A stretch of 64,000 nt of DNA from Lewinellaceae bacterium (GTDB lineage Bacteria; Bacteroidota; Bacteroidia; Chitinophagales; Saprospiraceae), in assembly GCA_020636135.1 (NCBI GenBank), contig JACJYK010000002.1, positions 124,001 to 188,000 on the forward strand, written 5' to 3'. This document shows, piece by piece, positions 28,209 to 36,964 of the stretch. How positions within the stretch are numbered: the first letter of the stretch is position 1; each line of letters opens with the position of its first letter. A program made the translations under genes and the position numbers. Under the pieces are notes generated by a model, which saw nothing but the letters and a program-made list of their open reading frames with translations, made no database searches and had not been told where the DNA came from.

Positions 28209-29426
28209 ATGATCTCTGAAAAGAAATACCTGATCCCATTCATCCTCGTGACCAGTTTGTTTTTTTTGTGGGGGATTGCCAACATTCTGAATTCGGCATT
28301 GATCGCCCATTTTCAGCCGGTCTTTGATATCTCCCGTGCCCAGGCGTTACTGGTGGAGACGGCATTTTATTTTGGCTATTTTACCATAGCTCTTCCTGCC
28401 GGTCTCTATATGGAGAAGCACTCCTATAAAAAGGGGATCATCATGGGACTGATTCTGTATTCCATTGGTGCCCTGCTCTTTGTGCCGGCAGCCAAGTCGC
28501 TGACCTTCGGATTTTTCCTGCTGGCCCTGTATATCATTGCCAGCGGTCTGGCCTTTCTGGAGACGGCAGCGAATCCCTATGTGACCATTTTGGGTAAACC
28601 GGAAAATGCCACCCAGCGACTGAATTTCTCCCAATCTTTCAATGGGGTAGCCCTGGTGGTAGGACCCTGGCTGGCAGGTACGCTGATCTTTGCCGGCAAT
28701 GAAGGAGATCTATCCAGTCTGGAAGCCAAGCAGCAGGCGGCTAATGCCGTGATTGTTCCTTACATCGGTATTGCGGTGGTCGTGGCCCTCGTGGCCTTAT
28801 TCTTCTGGCGTACGACTATGCCGGAGCCGGACAAGGGAGAGAAAATGCGCTTTGATATGGGCATTTTTAAAAAACGCCACTTGACCTTTGCCATCATTGC
28901 CCAGTTGCTATACGTCGGAGCGCAGGCATCGATCTGGGGCATTACCATCAATTATGTGACGGCCCTGTTGCCGGGTGTCAGTAAGGAGGATGCATCCAAG
29001 ATCTATCTGGCTTCGGGTACGTTGCTGTTTGTGATTGGCAGGTTTTTAGGCACATTTATTATGAATTACATCAAGCCCCAGCGTTTGCTGGCGATCTACG
29101 GCTTCATTGCCGTGCTGCTTGCGCTTGGAGGGGTGGTATTACATGGCATGGCGGCCGTCATCTCCGTCCTCAGCATTAACTTCTTTATGTCCATCATGTT
29201 TCCGACGATCTTCGCGCTGGGAGTTAAAGACTTGCATGCACAGACAAAATTTGGTTCTTCACTGATTATCATGGCCATCGTCGGTGGGGCGATATTGCCT
29301 CCGATTGTAGGGCTGATCGCGGATCATGGCAGCATTCAGACGGCGTTTGTCATTCCGGCCGTTTGTTTTGTTTCGGTATTTCTGTACGGCCTCTGGGGGT
29401 ACAGGGTTCAGCCGTCCGCAGGATAA
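28209..29426 (+). CDS. fucP: FucP-like L-fucose/H+ symporter
   Basis: 405-residue major facilitator protein with about 12 membrane segments, of the FHS (fucose-galactose-glucose) family. Typical are SLFFLWGIANILNSALIAHF near the N-terminus, FYFGYFTIALPAG, and FLETAANPYVTILG, the ANPY segment shared by FucP and related permeases. It is divergent from the ketodeoxyfuconate dehydrogenase gene. Together with the mutarotase and oxidative enzymes it gives an uptake and breakdown set for L-fucose, though FHS members also carry other hexoses. Confidence 0.88.
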   Translation: MISEKKYLIPFILVTSLFFLWGIANILNSALIAHFQPVFDISRAQALLVETAFYFGYFTIALPAGLYMEKHSYKKGIIMGLILYSIGALLFVPAAKSLTFGFFLLALYIIASGLAFLETAANPYVTILGKPENATQRLNFSQSFNGVALVVGPWLAGTLIFAGNEGDLSSLEAKQQAANAVIVPYIGIAVVVALVALFFWRTTMPEPDKGEKMRFDMGIFKKRHLTFAIIAQLLYVGAQASIWGITINYVTALLPGVSKEDASKIYLASGTLLFVIGRFLGTFIMNYIKPQRLLAIYGFIAVLLALGGVVLHGMAAVISVLSINFFMSIMFPTIFALGVKDLHAQTKFGSSLIIMAIVGGAILPPIVGLIADHGSIQTAFVIPAVCFVSVFLYGLWGYRVQPSAG

Positions 29427-29689
29427 ATTCAGAGTCAGGTATCAGTTCCTTATAAAGCAAGTGATATTATCTCTTCGGAGGACACGTTATTTGCTTTTAA
29501 TCTTGCGCCGTTGAAATGCGCCTCTTGGTCTCATGCTTCATCTTCAGTCTGAAATGATAAAGTTTTTGTCATTTGTTCTTTTCCGGAGTTGCTTCACCAT
29601 ACATCTTTAATCCGGCTTTGATCTAGGATTCGTTCACATTGATCGAATACTGTACCGGGTAAAGCTTACATGCCTTACATTCGCAGGCG

Positions 29690-30928
29690 ATGTTGTGGAT
29701 CGAAAACATACAGATTGCTTTGCGCAATTTAAGGGCCAATAAAGGACGGGCCTCCCTCACCATTTTGATCATTGCGGTGGGGGTCATGGCTTTGGTCGCG
29801 ATCCTGACGTCGCTGGATATTCTGATTTTTTCCCTGAGCGATAACTTCTCCCGCCTGGGTGCAAATTCATTCAGCATCGAACCTTCTTCGCAGGTTATTC
29901 AGACCAGTGACGGAGGACGGATGCGCAAACGTGGTGAACCCATCAAGTACGACCAGGCCATTGACTTTAAGGACCGCTTCGAATTTGCTGCATCGGTAGC
30001 CATCTCCCTGAATTGTACGGGTAATGCAACGGTACGTTACCAGGATGAAAAAACCACACCCACCGTTCAGGTCATGGGGATCGATGAGAACTATCTTTCG
30101 ACGGTGAAGTACGATTTTGCTTCGGGGAGGAATTTCTCGATCCAGGAAGTAGAATATGGAAATAACCGGGCCATTATCGGGAGTGACCTGGTCAACAAAC
30201 TCTATAAGGGAAATGCCAACACAGCCCTCAATACGTCCATTTCCATCGGTAATGTGAAATATAAGGTGGTAGGTGTGCTGGCCTCCAAGGGTTCAAGCAT
30301 GAATCAGCGGAGTGACCGCATCATCCTTATTCCTTTGATGAATGCCAAGAGCCAGTACGGAACCCTGGAATCCAATTACAATGTCAACGTATCGGTTAAT
30401 AATTCCACGGAGATCGATGAAGCCGTTTCAATGGCTACCGGGTTGATGCGCAACCTTCGTAAACTGAGGGCTACCCAGGACAACGATTTTGAGATTACCA
30501 AGAGTGATGGACTGATTGACATCATCAAAGAAAATACCGCCACCATCCGGTGGGGTGTCATATTTATTGCCATCATCACCCTGCTTGGCGCTGCCATCGG
30601 TTTGATGAACATCATGCTGGTCTCGGTGACAGAACGCACCAAGGAGATTGGCATCATCAAGGCTGTCGGAGCCACCCAGCGCAGTATCATGACGCAGTTT
30701 TTAACCGAAGCTGTGGTGATCTGCCAGATTGGCGGTGTCCTTGCAGCCATTCTGGGCATTTTGATCGGGTTTGCAGTCAGTGCGATCATCAAAGGACCAT
30801 TTATCATCCCCTGGAACTGGATCATTCTGGCCATATTCCTGTGTTTCCTGGTAGGGTTATTATCCGGGCTGTATCCGGCACTGAAAGCTTCGCGCCTGGA
30901 TCCCATTGAATCCCTTCGCTACGAATAA
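29690..30928 (+). CDS. MacB-type ABC transporter permease
   Basis: 412 residues. One membrane segment near the N-terminus (ASLTILIIAVGVMALVAIL) is followed by a large periplasmic MacB core domain (about residues 45-275) and three C-terminal membrane segments of the FtsX fold. The conserved stretch LNIMLVSVTERTKEIGIIKAVG and the ending GLYPALKASRLDPIESLRYE are diagnostic. This family exports lipoproteins, peptides or drugs, or acts as a mechanotransmitter with an ATPase. No ATP-binding subunit or adaptor lies next to it here, so its ATPase must be elsewhere. The 263-base gap before it shows no gene. Confidence 0.92.
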   Translation: MLWIENIQIALRNLRANKGRASLTILIIAVGVMALVAILTSLDILIFSLSDNFSRLGANSFSIEPSSQVIQTSDGGRMRKRGEPIKYDQAIDFKDRFEFAASVAISLNCTGNATVRYQDEKTTPTVQVMGIDENYLSTVKYDFASGRNFSIQEVEYGNNRAIIGSDLVNKLYKGNANTALNTSISIGNVKYKVVGVLASKGSSMNQRSDRIILIPLMNAKSQYGTLESNYNVNVSVNNSTEIDEAVSMATGLMRNLRKLRATQDNDFEITKSDGLIDIIKENTATIRWGVIFIAIITLLGAAIGLMNIMLVSVTERTKEIGIIKAVGATQRSIMTQFLTEAVVICQIGGVLAAILGILIGFAVSAIIKGPFIIPWNWIILAIFLCFLVGLLSGLYPALKASRLDPIESLRYE

Positions 30929-30987
30929 ATACATCGAAAAGGTTTACGTACTGGTCGTACTGAGCAATTCTCCCCGGGTCACGCTCG

Positions 30988-31015
30988 TTGATTAGCATGC
31001 CAGGTCGTATCTTTG
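30988..31015 (+). promoter_or_regulatory. mgsA promoter
   Basis: TTG at 30988-30990, 17 bases, then TATCTTTG at 31008-31015, a full match to the Bacteroidota sigma-A consensus TTG-N17-23-TAnnTTTG. It lies 64 bases before the mgsA ATG. Confidence 0.7.
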
Positions 31016-31079
31016 CCCGCTCAATACCACGATTTGCCAAACCGGATGAGGGCCATTTCGTCAATCAAAATCAATCACT

Positions 31080-31484
31080 ATGAATTTACTTGAAGAAATA
31101 CGGATTGCCCTGATTGCCCACGATGGCAAGAAACCGGAGATGGTGTCCTTCATTCTTCAGAACCGCACCTTATTTGAAGGTTTTAAATTATGCGCTACCG
31201 GAACAACCGGTAAGCACATCGAAGATGCCGGCATAGAAGTCGAACGTTTGTTATCCGGGCCTCTCGGTGGCGACGCACAAATCGCTGCGATGGTTGCCAC
31301 CAGTCAGATCGATTGCGTTTTGTTTTTTCGCGATCCGTTGGATAAACACCCGCATGAGCCCGACGTCCAGATGTTGATGCGTCTGTGTGATGTACACAAT
31401 ATCCCTTTGGCTACCAACCCGGCAGCTGCACGCTGGATGCTGATGGGTATGGTGGAAGACCGGCGCCGTCAATTAAGCTCCTGA
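31080..31484 (+). CDS. mgsA: Methylglyoxal synthase
   Basis: 134 residues, slightly shorter than the E. coli enzyme. It converts dihydroxyacetone phosphate to methylglyoxal and phosphate, a bypass that relieves sugar-phosphate stress. Visible are IALIAHDGKKPEM at the N-terminus, the phosphate-binding ATGTTGKHI, the catalytic loop SGPLGGDAQIAAMV with its Asp near residue 66, FFRDPLDKHPHEPDVQ, and ATNPAAARWML. It has its own good promoter and probably stands alone; the next gene starts 60 bases later. The nearby fucose route yields lactate and pyruvate, not DHAP, so a direct link is not evident. Confidence 0.95.
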   Translation: MNLLEEIRIALIAHDGKKPEMVSFILQNRTLFEGFKLCATGTTGKHIEDAGIEVERLLSGPLGGDAQIAAMVATSQIDCVLFFRDPLDKHPHEPDVQMLMRLCDVHNIPLATNPAAARWMLMGMVEDRRRQLSS

Positions 31485-31544
31485 TGAAATCCCGTCATTC
31501 CGGTAAAAAGTGTAATTTTCATTTTCAATAAATGATCAAGCCAA

Positions 31545-32471
31545 ATGAAAAGAAGAAAATTTCTGCAAGATAGTGCCCTCTGGGGCGCCGGTATGATGAT
31601 CGCGCCATCCGTGATGAATATGGAAAAAGATCTGTTTTTTAATATCTCATTAGCCGAGTGGTCATTCCATAAGGCCTTGTTTGCCAAAGAAATGGATCAC
31701 CTGGATTTTGCCCGTACTGCAGCCCAGGACTATGGCATTCACGGTGTCGAATACGTCAATCAGTTCTTTAAGGATAAAGCCAAGGACATGGATTATCTGA
31801 AAGAAATGAAAACGCGTGCTGAAGGTGAAGGGGTGCGTTCCCTGCTGATCATGTGCGATGGTGAAGGGGGATTGGGAGACACCAATGATGGTCAGCGGAA
31901 GACTGCGGTGGAAAACCATTATAAGTGGGTAGAAGCAGCCAAGTTTCTGGGGTGTCACTCCATCCGGGTGAATGCTTACGGAGAAGGTACTGCTGAAGAA
32001 GTGGCATCAGCCGCAATCGACGGACTGGGATCCCTGGCCGGATTTGCCAAAGATTATGAACTGAATGTCATTGTCGAGAATCATGGCGGGTATTCCTCCA
32101 ATGGTCAGTGGCTGACCGGTGTGATGAAGCAGATCGACATGCCAAACTGCGGTACATTGCCTGATTTCGGCAATTTCTGTCTGAAAGGTACCTATGCCAA
32201 TGGCAAAATGACCTGTGAGGAAATGTACGATCGTTACAAGGGAGTTTCCGAAATGATGCCTTTTGCCAAAGCGGTCAGTGCCAAAACACACAGTTTCGAT
32301 GCCAGCGGAAACGAAACAGAAACAGACTACCTCCGGATGATGAAAATCGTCAAGGATGCCGGCTACAAGGGTTTTGTCGGTATCGAATACGAAGGCAGTA
32401 CTCTCAGTGAAGCCGACGGCGTGCGTGCCAGCAAGGCATTGCTGATGAAGGTAGGTGAACAACTTTCCTAG
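31545..32471 (+). CDS. Sugar phosphate isomerase/epimerase-like protein with twin-arginine-like leader
   Basis: 308 residues. The N-terminus MKRRKFLQDSALWGAGMMIAP resembles a Tat leader (basic residues then FLQDSALWGAG), suggesting export in folded form. The rest is a TIM barrel of the xylose isomerase-like/hydroxypyruvate isomerase superfamily: YGIHGVEYVNQFF, SIRVNAYGEG, VIVENHGGYSSNG with the metal-binding Glu and His, TLPDFGNF with the Asp, AVSAKTHSFD and GFVGIEYEG with the last Glu. All metal ligands seem present, so it is likely active. The substrate is not known. Such proteins often accompany Gfo/Idh oxidoreductases in keto-sugar breakdown. Confidence 0.85.
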   Translation: MKRRKFLQDSALWGAGMMIAPSVMNMEKDLFFNISLAEWSFHKALFAKEMDHLDFARTAAQDYGIHGVEYVNQFFKDKAKDMDYLKEMKTRAEGEGVRSLLIMCDGEGGLGDTNDGQRKTAVENHYKWVEAAKFLGCHSIRVNAYGEGTAEEVASAAIDGLGSLAGFAKDYELNVIVENHGGYSSNGQWLTGVMKQIDMPNCGTLPDFGNFCLKGTYANGKMTCEEMYDRYKGVSEMMPFAKAVSAKTHSFDASGNETETDYLRMMKIVKDAGYKGFVGIEYEGSTLSEADGVRASKALLMKVGEQLS

Positions 32472-32555
32472 GTAAAAAGCGGTTTTTTATTCCTTTTTGC
32501 ATCCTTTTTGACCGGCTTTTGTTTAAGCTTCGATTGAATATAATTAAACAAAGCC

Positions 32556-33449
32556 GTGAATTTCTACAGCATCAAGGACCTGGAAGTCTATTCCGGCATC
32601 AAAGCACATACCATCCGGATCTGGGAAAAACGGTATAATTTATTGGAGCCTTCCCGGACAGATAGTAATATCCGCTATTACGATGATCACCAGCTGATCA
32701 AATTACTGAACATCGCAACCCTGCTGGAAAGCGGGTGGAAGATCAGCAATATCAGTCGCCTCGACCGGAACCGGCTGATGACCGAAACCGAAAAGTGTTT
32801 GCATAAACACAGTGACCACGCCTATGCGATACCCATCAATGGTATGATCGCCGGCATGTTTAGTTTTGATGAGACCGGGATCCGCAAGATCATTGATTCC
32901 TGTTTTCGCCGGCTGGGAATCGGGGTGACATTTAAAGAGATCATTTATCCATTGTTGCACCGGATTGGGATGATGTGGAGAACAGAAGAGATCTCACCGG
33001 CCCAGGAACATTTTATATCCGCCATCATCCGGCAGAAGATACTCGTCGAACTGGATAAACTCCCGGTTCAGGCATGGGACGCACAGCGGGGCGTCGTGTT
33101 GTTCCTGCCACAGGAAGAATACCACGAGATCGGATTGCTGGTGACAGCCTATCTGCTTCGTAACCAGCATATACCAGTTGTCCTATTGGGATCCAACACA
33201 CCGGTGACGGTCGTGCAGAATGCCGTGAATAAACTGGAACCTGCTTTTTTGATCACCTTTCTGATCACCCAACGCAAACAGCAGGAAGTACAGGTCTATA
33301 TCGATGCCCTGGCCGAAGCATTTCCCAGCCAAAAGATCGGTGTTGCCTGTATCCAGGACTTGCTTAACGATATCCAAATTCCGGAAAATGTCCTGCCACT
33401 GCACGACCCGGACGACCTGAAAAAATTGATCAAACAGAATCCGGCTTAA
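32556..33449 (+). CDS. MerR-type regulator with B12-binding domain, CarH-like photoreceptor
   Basis: 297 residues starting with GTG. Residues about 1-75 form a MerR winged helix (YSIKDLEVYSGIKAHTIRIWEKRYNLLEPSRTD, NIRYYDDHQL). A helical cap follows with a W-x9-EH motif (Trp at about 142, Glu-His at about 152), the signature by which CarH binds the upper face of adenosylcobalamin. Then comes a Rossmann B12 domain with E-x-H-x-x-G at about residue 188 (EYHEIG), the lower His ligand. In CarH the protein binds DNA in the dark and lets go in light. No carotenoid gene lies nearby; the flanking genes are an isomerase and the trk genes. The stop overlaps the end of trkH by 4 bases. Confidence 0.88.
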   Translation: MNFYSIKDLEVYSGIKAHTIRIWEKRYNLLEPSRTDSNIRYYDDHQLIKLLNIATLLESGWKISNISRLDRNRLMTETEKCLHKHSDHAYAIPINGMIAGMFSFDETGIRKIIDSCFRRLGIGVTFKEIIYPLLHRIGMMWRTEEISPAQEHFISAIIRQKILVELDKLPVQAWDAQRGVVLFLPQEEYHEIGLLVTAYLLRNQHIPVVLLGSNTPVTVVQNAVNKLEPAFLITFLITQRKQQEVQVYIDALAEAFPSQKIGVACIQDLLNDIQIPENVLPLHDPDDLKKLIKQNPA

Positions 33450-34897
33450 TTGGATTTCCAGAAGTATGGGGTGAAAAGGAGCAGTATGGTAAACAACTCC
33501 AGCCGGCCCAGCAGCATCAGGAAACTGAGAAACCATTTGGCCGCATCGGGAACCGCGGCAAAATTATTGACGGGTCCCACCGTTCCGATCCCCGGTCCCA
33601 CATTCGCCAGACAGGTTGCTACGGCTCCGATAGCAGAAATAAAATCCATTCCCAGAAAGGCAACGACTACCGAGCCGCTGAGAAAGACCAAAAGATAGAT
33701 CAGGAGAAAGACCAGGATATGGGTCAGAACACGGGGAACCACGATCTGGTGGTCGATTTTCACCCGGATCAGAGCACGTGGATGCAAAAGCCGTTTAAAT
33801 TCCAGAAAGGAGTTTTTCAGGAATACGATGTGACGAATAAATTTTATACCCCCGCTGGTTGATCCGGCGCTACCACCTAAAAACATCAGAATAAAAAAGA
33901 ACATGGTCAGCGCTACCGACCATTGGGTATAGTCGGCGGTCACAAACCCGGTAGTGGTGATAATGGAAACTACCTGGAAGAGCACATCCCGGAAAATTTT
34001 TTCGGCAGGTTCATTTACGATGAATAAGACAAAGCCTGTCAGGATAATGCTTACACCCACAATGAATATCGTATATACTTTAAACTCATCGCTACGCCAC
34101 ATGGTCTTCAGTTTTCCCCGGATACCGAAATAGAGCAGATTGTAATTGGTCCCGGCCAGAAACATAAAGAAGACCAGGATGTACTGGATGTAGGGGCTGG
34201 TGTAATAGGCAATGCTGGCATTTTTGGTTGAAAACCCTCCGGTTGCCATGGTGGTAAATGCATGGTTGAGGGCATCGTAGAAGGTCATCCCGGCCACCAT
34301 CAGCAAGCCGGTGCAGGCTCCGGTGAGGATGACATAAACCAGCCACAAAGACCGGGCAGTCTCCACGATCCGGGGATGAATTTTGTCGGAGGTAGGCCCC
34401 GGTACTTCGGCAACAAACAGTTCTATGCCACCGATGCCCAGCAGGGGTAACAGTGCTACAGTTAGCACAATAATACCCATGCCTCCGATCCACTGGGTCA
34501 ATGAACGCCAGAACAGGATGCCTTTTGGTACCGCTTCGATGTCGTCCAGAATGGAAGCTCCGGTGGTGGTCAGTCCAGAGATGGTTTCAAAGAAGGCGTT
34601 TGTCGTATGAGGTATAACGCCGCTGATGATGAAGGGAAGCATACCGAAAAGGGTCATGAATATCCATCCCAATGCCACGATCAGATAACCCTCGCGCTTG
34701 CCGATGTGGACTTTGCGTTGCAATCCGATAAAAAACATCAGTAATCCGGAACCAATGGTAATTCCGCTGGCCTGGAGCAGAGGAATGATGTCACCACTTT
34801 GAAAGTAGAGTGAAAAACCAATGCTGGTGGCCATCATCATCCCGAATATGATCAACAGAACGCCCAATACACGGGCAATGGACATGAATTGGATCAT
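33446..34897 (-). CDS. trkH: Trk-type potassium transporter membrane subunit
   Basis: 483 residues with about ten membrane segments. The repeated pore loops of the TrkH/KtrB family appear as ETISGLTTTGASI, TTMATGGFSTKNAS, VSIITTTGFVTADY and the last one around CLANVGPGIG. GGSAGSTSGGIKFIR is the conserved intramembrane-loop and helix region. It imports K+ together with a TrkA regulator. The start lies 1 base after the trkA stop, so it is clearly the second gene of a trkA-trkH operon. It ends convergently against the CarH-like gene with a 4-base overlap. Confidence 0.95.
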   Translation of the reverse strand: MIQFMSIARVLGVLLIIFGMMMATSIGFSLYFQSGDIIPLLQASGITIGSGLLMFFIGLQRKVHIGKREGYLIVALGWIFMTLFGMLPFIISGVIPHTTNAFFETISGLTTTGASILDDIEAVPKGILFWRSLTQWIGGMGIIVLTVALLPLLGIGGIELFVAEVPGPTSDKIHPRIVETARSLWLVYVILTGACTGLLMVAGMTFYDALNHAFTTMATGGFSTKNASIAYYTSPYIQYILVFFMFLAGTNYNLLYFGIRGKLKTMWRSDEFKVYTIFIVGVSIILTGFVLFIVNEPAEKIFRDVLFQVVSIITTTGFVTADYTQWSVALTMFFFILMFLGGSAGSTSGGIKFIRHIVFLKNSFLEFKRLLHPRALIRVKIDHQIVVPRVLTHILVFLLIYLLVFLSGSVVVAFLGMDFISAIGAVATCLANVGPGIGTVGPVNNFAAVPDAAKWFLSFLMLLGRLELFTILLLFTPYFWKSN

Positions 34898-34898
34898 A

Positions 34899-36254
34899 TC
34901 AGTGGAACAGTTTTTCTACTTTGCCGATGGCTTCCGGTAAGGTAAAAATGATGACTTTGTCGCCGATCTGCAGTTGGAATTCCTCATTCACCAGCATGCT
35001 TTCTTCGCCGCGTATAACCCCGCCTACCAGTGCGGACTCCGGTAAATGCAGTTCACACAACCGTTTTTTTGTCAACCGGTTATTTTTCGTGACCAGGAAT
35101 TCTATGACTTCAGCATCCACACCATGCAGACTGGTGATGGCCTCCACATGCCCTTTGCGTACATACCGGAAGATGTTGTTGGCGGCAATAAGTTTTTTAT
35201 TGATCAGGGTGTCGATCCCGATGTTTTGAGAAATATGGGTGTATTCAATGTTTTCCACCTGGGCTATGGTCTTGCCTACGCCACAGTTTTTCGCTACCAG
35301 ACTGCTTAAGATGTTGGTTTCGGTGTTTCCGGTCAGTGCAATAAAGACATCCATTGAACTCAGGCCTTCCTCTTTGAGCAATTCGAAATTGGAATAATCC
35401 CCCTGGATCACCAGACTGTGGTGCAATCGTTCGATCAGGTCCTTACACGCTTCCTTGTCTTTTTCAACGATGGTGACATTGTACTCATCCTCCAGCAGTT
35501 CCGCCGTCCGAAAGGCCATGGTGCCACCGCCGATGATCATAATGTTGCGGATCTTTCTTTTCTCCTTGCCAGCCATATTCACCACGCCGTCGATCTGATT
35601 TTTCTTGGTGATGAAATACAGGTGGTCGTTTTGCCGGAGGAGGGTTGTTTCGCTTGGTAAAAAGGTTTGATTACCCCGTAATATGGCGATGGGTTTGCAG
35701 ACGTGGGTATGTCCATTTCCATTGGCAGCGACGGGAAATACCTCCCGGATGGTCCGGTTGAGGAAATTCGAATGATCATCCAGGGTCAATCCGACCAATG
35801 AAATCTTCCCATCTTCGAAATCAAAAATGTCGGTTACACGTTCCTGTTTGATTAGCCGGTAGATCTCCTTAGCCGCCAACTGAAGTGGTGAAATGAGGGA
35901 ATCGATGCCCAGTTCAACGAAATTGTTCTTTTCTTCTTCGGCGAGAAATTCAGGATTGTTTACGCGGGCGATGGTTTGGTCAGCCCCCATTTTCTTAGCC
36001 AGGATAGCACTGAAGATGTTGTTCTTTTCGGATGTGGTAACACCCAGAAATAAGTTGGCTTTTGAGATTTCAGCCCGTCGCAACACTTCCAGGGATGCGG
36101 AATCACCCCGGATTGTCATCACATCCAAATGCGATTGGGCATAATCCAGGACTTCCTGATTGGTGTCGATCAGAATGATGTCCTGTTTTTCAGCTGAAAG
36201 CAATTTGGCAAGATGGAAGCCTATATCGCCGGCTCCGGCTATTACTATTTTCAT
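34899..36254 (-). CDS. trkA: Trk potassium uptake regulator TrkA
   Basis: 451 residues with two RCK units, each a Rossmann NAD-binding domain followed by a TrkA-C domain. The first glycine motif is GAGDIGFHLAKLL at residues 6-18, the second IGGGTMAFRTAELL near 240. DTNQEVLDYA and VEKDKEACKDL carry the acidic residues at the ends of the second strands. This soluble ring gates the TrkH channel in response to nucleotides. It heads the operon with trkH, and a TAATTTTG box lies 44 bases upstream on the minus strand. Confidence 0.96.
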   Translation of the reverse strand: MKIVIAGAGDIGFHLAKLLSAEKQDIILIDTNQEVLDYAQSHLDVMTIRGDSASLEVLRRAEISKANLFLGVTTSEKNNIFSAILAKKMGADQTIARVNNPEFLAEEEKNNFVELGIDSLISPLQLAAKEIYRLIKQERVTDIFDFEDGKISLVGLTLDDHSNFLNRTIREVFPVAANGNGHTHVCKPIAILRGNQTFLPSETTLLRQNDHLYFITKKNQIDGVVNMAGKEKRKIRNIMIIGGGTMAFRTAELLEDEYNVTIVEKDKEACKDLIERLHHSLVIQGDYSNFELLKEEGLSSMDVFIALTGNTETNILSSLVAKNCGVGKTIAQVENIEYTHISQNIGIDTLINKKLIAANNIFRYVRKGHVEAITSLHGVDAEVIEFLVTKNNRLTKKRLCELHLPESALVGGVIRGEESMLVNEEFQLQIGDKVIIFTLPEAIGKVEKLFH

Positions 36255-36297
36255 TCGAGTTCTCTGCAGAGATTTAGGAGCGTGCTGTGCATGAATG

Positions 36298-36305
36298 CAA
36301 AATTA
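36298..36305 (-). promoter_or_regulatory. Candidate trkA promoter (-7 box)
   Basis: On the minus strand TAATTTTG is an exact match to TAnnTTTG, 44 bases before the trkA ATG. No good TTG is found at the -33 distance. On the opposite strand TATTTTTG at 36372-36379 may serve the divergent lipoprotein gene. Confidence 0.4.
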
Positions 36306-36403
36306 GGTAATCTGGACACACTTCCCGTGTATCCTGAGCCGGTTCGCGAAATATTTGACCATGAAAAGCCATATTTTTGCAGTCAATTCTACATTTTTAA
36401 CGC

Positions 36404-36964
36404 ATGAGGACATTCAATATCTTCAAATATCTGATTTTAAGCCCGGTCGTTCTGGGATGGATGTTCGCCTGCCATCAGGATTCGGAACAGGATCAAAAAT
36501 GGAACCAGATCATTGAACGAAACAAACAATTGGCATCCGGATATGAAAATTTTTACCGGATTATAGCCGAGACAACGACAGCAGCAGAAGGCACCATGGG
36601 GCAAGCCAGATCAATGCGCGATAATAACATCCGACATACTAAAATGGAAGAAGCCATTGCTGAAGCAGATCCGGTGTTTATGCAGCAGCTGGCTACCTTT
36701 CAACCCCGGATGGATTCCATCGAGGTGCGCCGTCAACGTCTGGTGTCCCGGGCAGGTGCGGATGGCCTGAAAGAAGCACAGCAAAACTCCGAATTGGCAC
36801 GCAGGTTGGCCTCCGAAGCCCATATGAACCTGATCAATCCACTGGGTACGGTCAAGCAGGCGACAGACCTTTGTGATCGTGTCAACAAACTCCTGGCAGA
36901 CGCAGAATATACTCTTGAAGAGGCATCAAAACGATTGAACAAAGCAAACCAAACTGGACAATGA
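36404..36964 (+). CDS. Small helical lipoprotein
   Basis: 186 residues with a lipoprotein signal (LGWMFAC, cysteine at about residue 23). The mature part is strongly helical and charged, with heptad-like runs (IEVRRQRLVSRAGADGLKEAQ, DRVNKLLADAEYTLEEASKRL), much like the lipoprotein at 3839-4381 in character but without clear sequence identity. No domain is recognised. Its stop overlaps the start of the aldo-keto reductase (ATGA), so the two are translationally coupled. The pairing with a cytoplasmic reductase gives no obvious function. Confidence 0.78.
   Translation: MRTFNIFKYLILSPVVLGWMFACHQDSEQDQKWNQIIERNKQLASGYENFYRIIAETTTAAEGTMGQARSMRDNNIRHTKMEEAIAEADPVFMQQLATFQPRMDSIEVRRQRLVSRAGADGLKEAQQNSELARRLASEAHMNLINPLGTVKQATDLCDRVNKLLADAEYTLEEASKRLNKANQTGQ

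Noticed and set aside
36354..36379. Promoter for the lipoprotein gene at 36404
   Set aside because: TATTTTTG fits the -7 box, but the nearest TTTG is only 14 bases upstream, below the usual spacing, so it is not listed as a feature.
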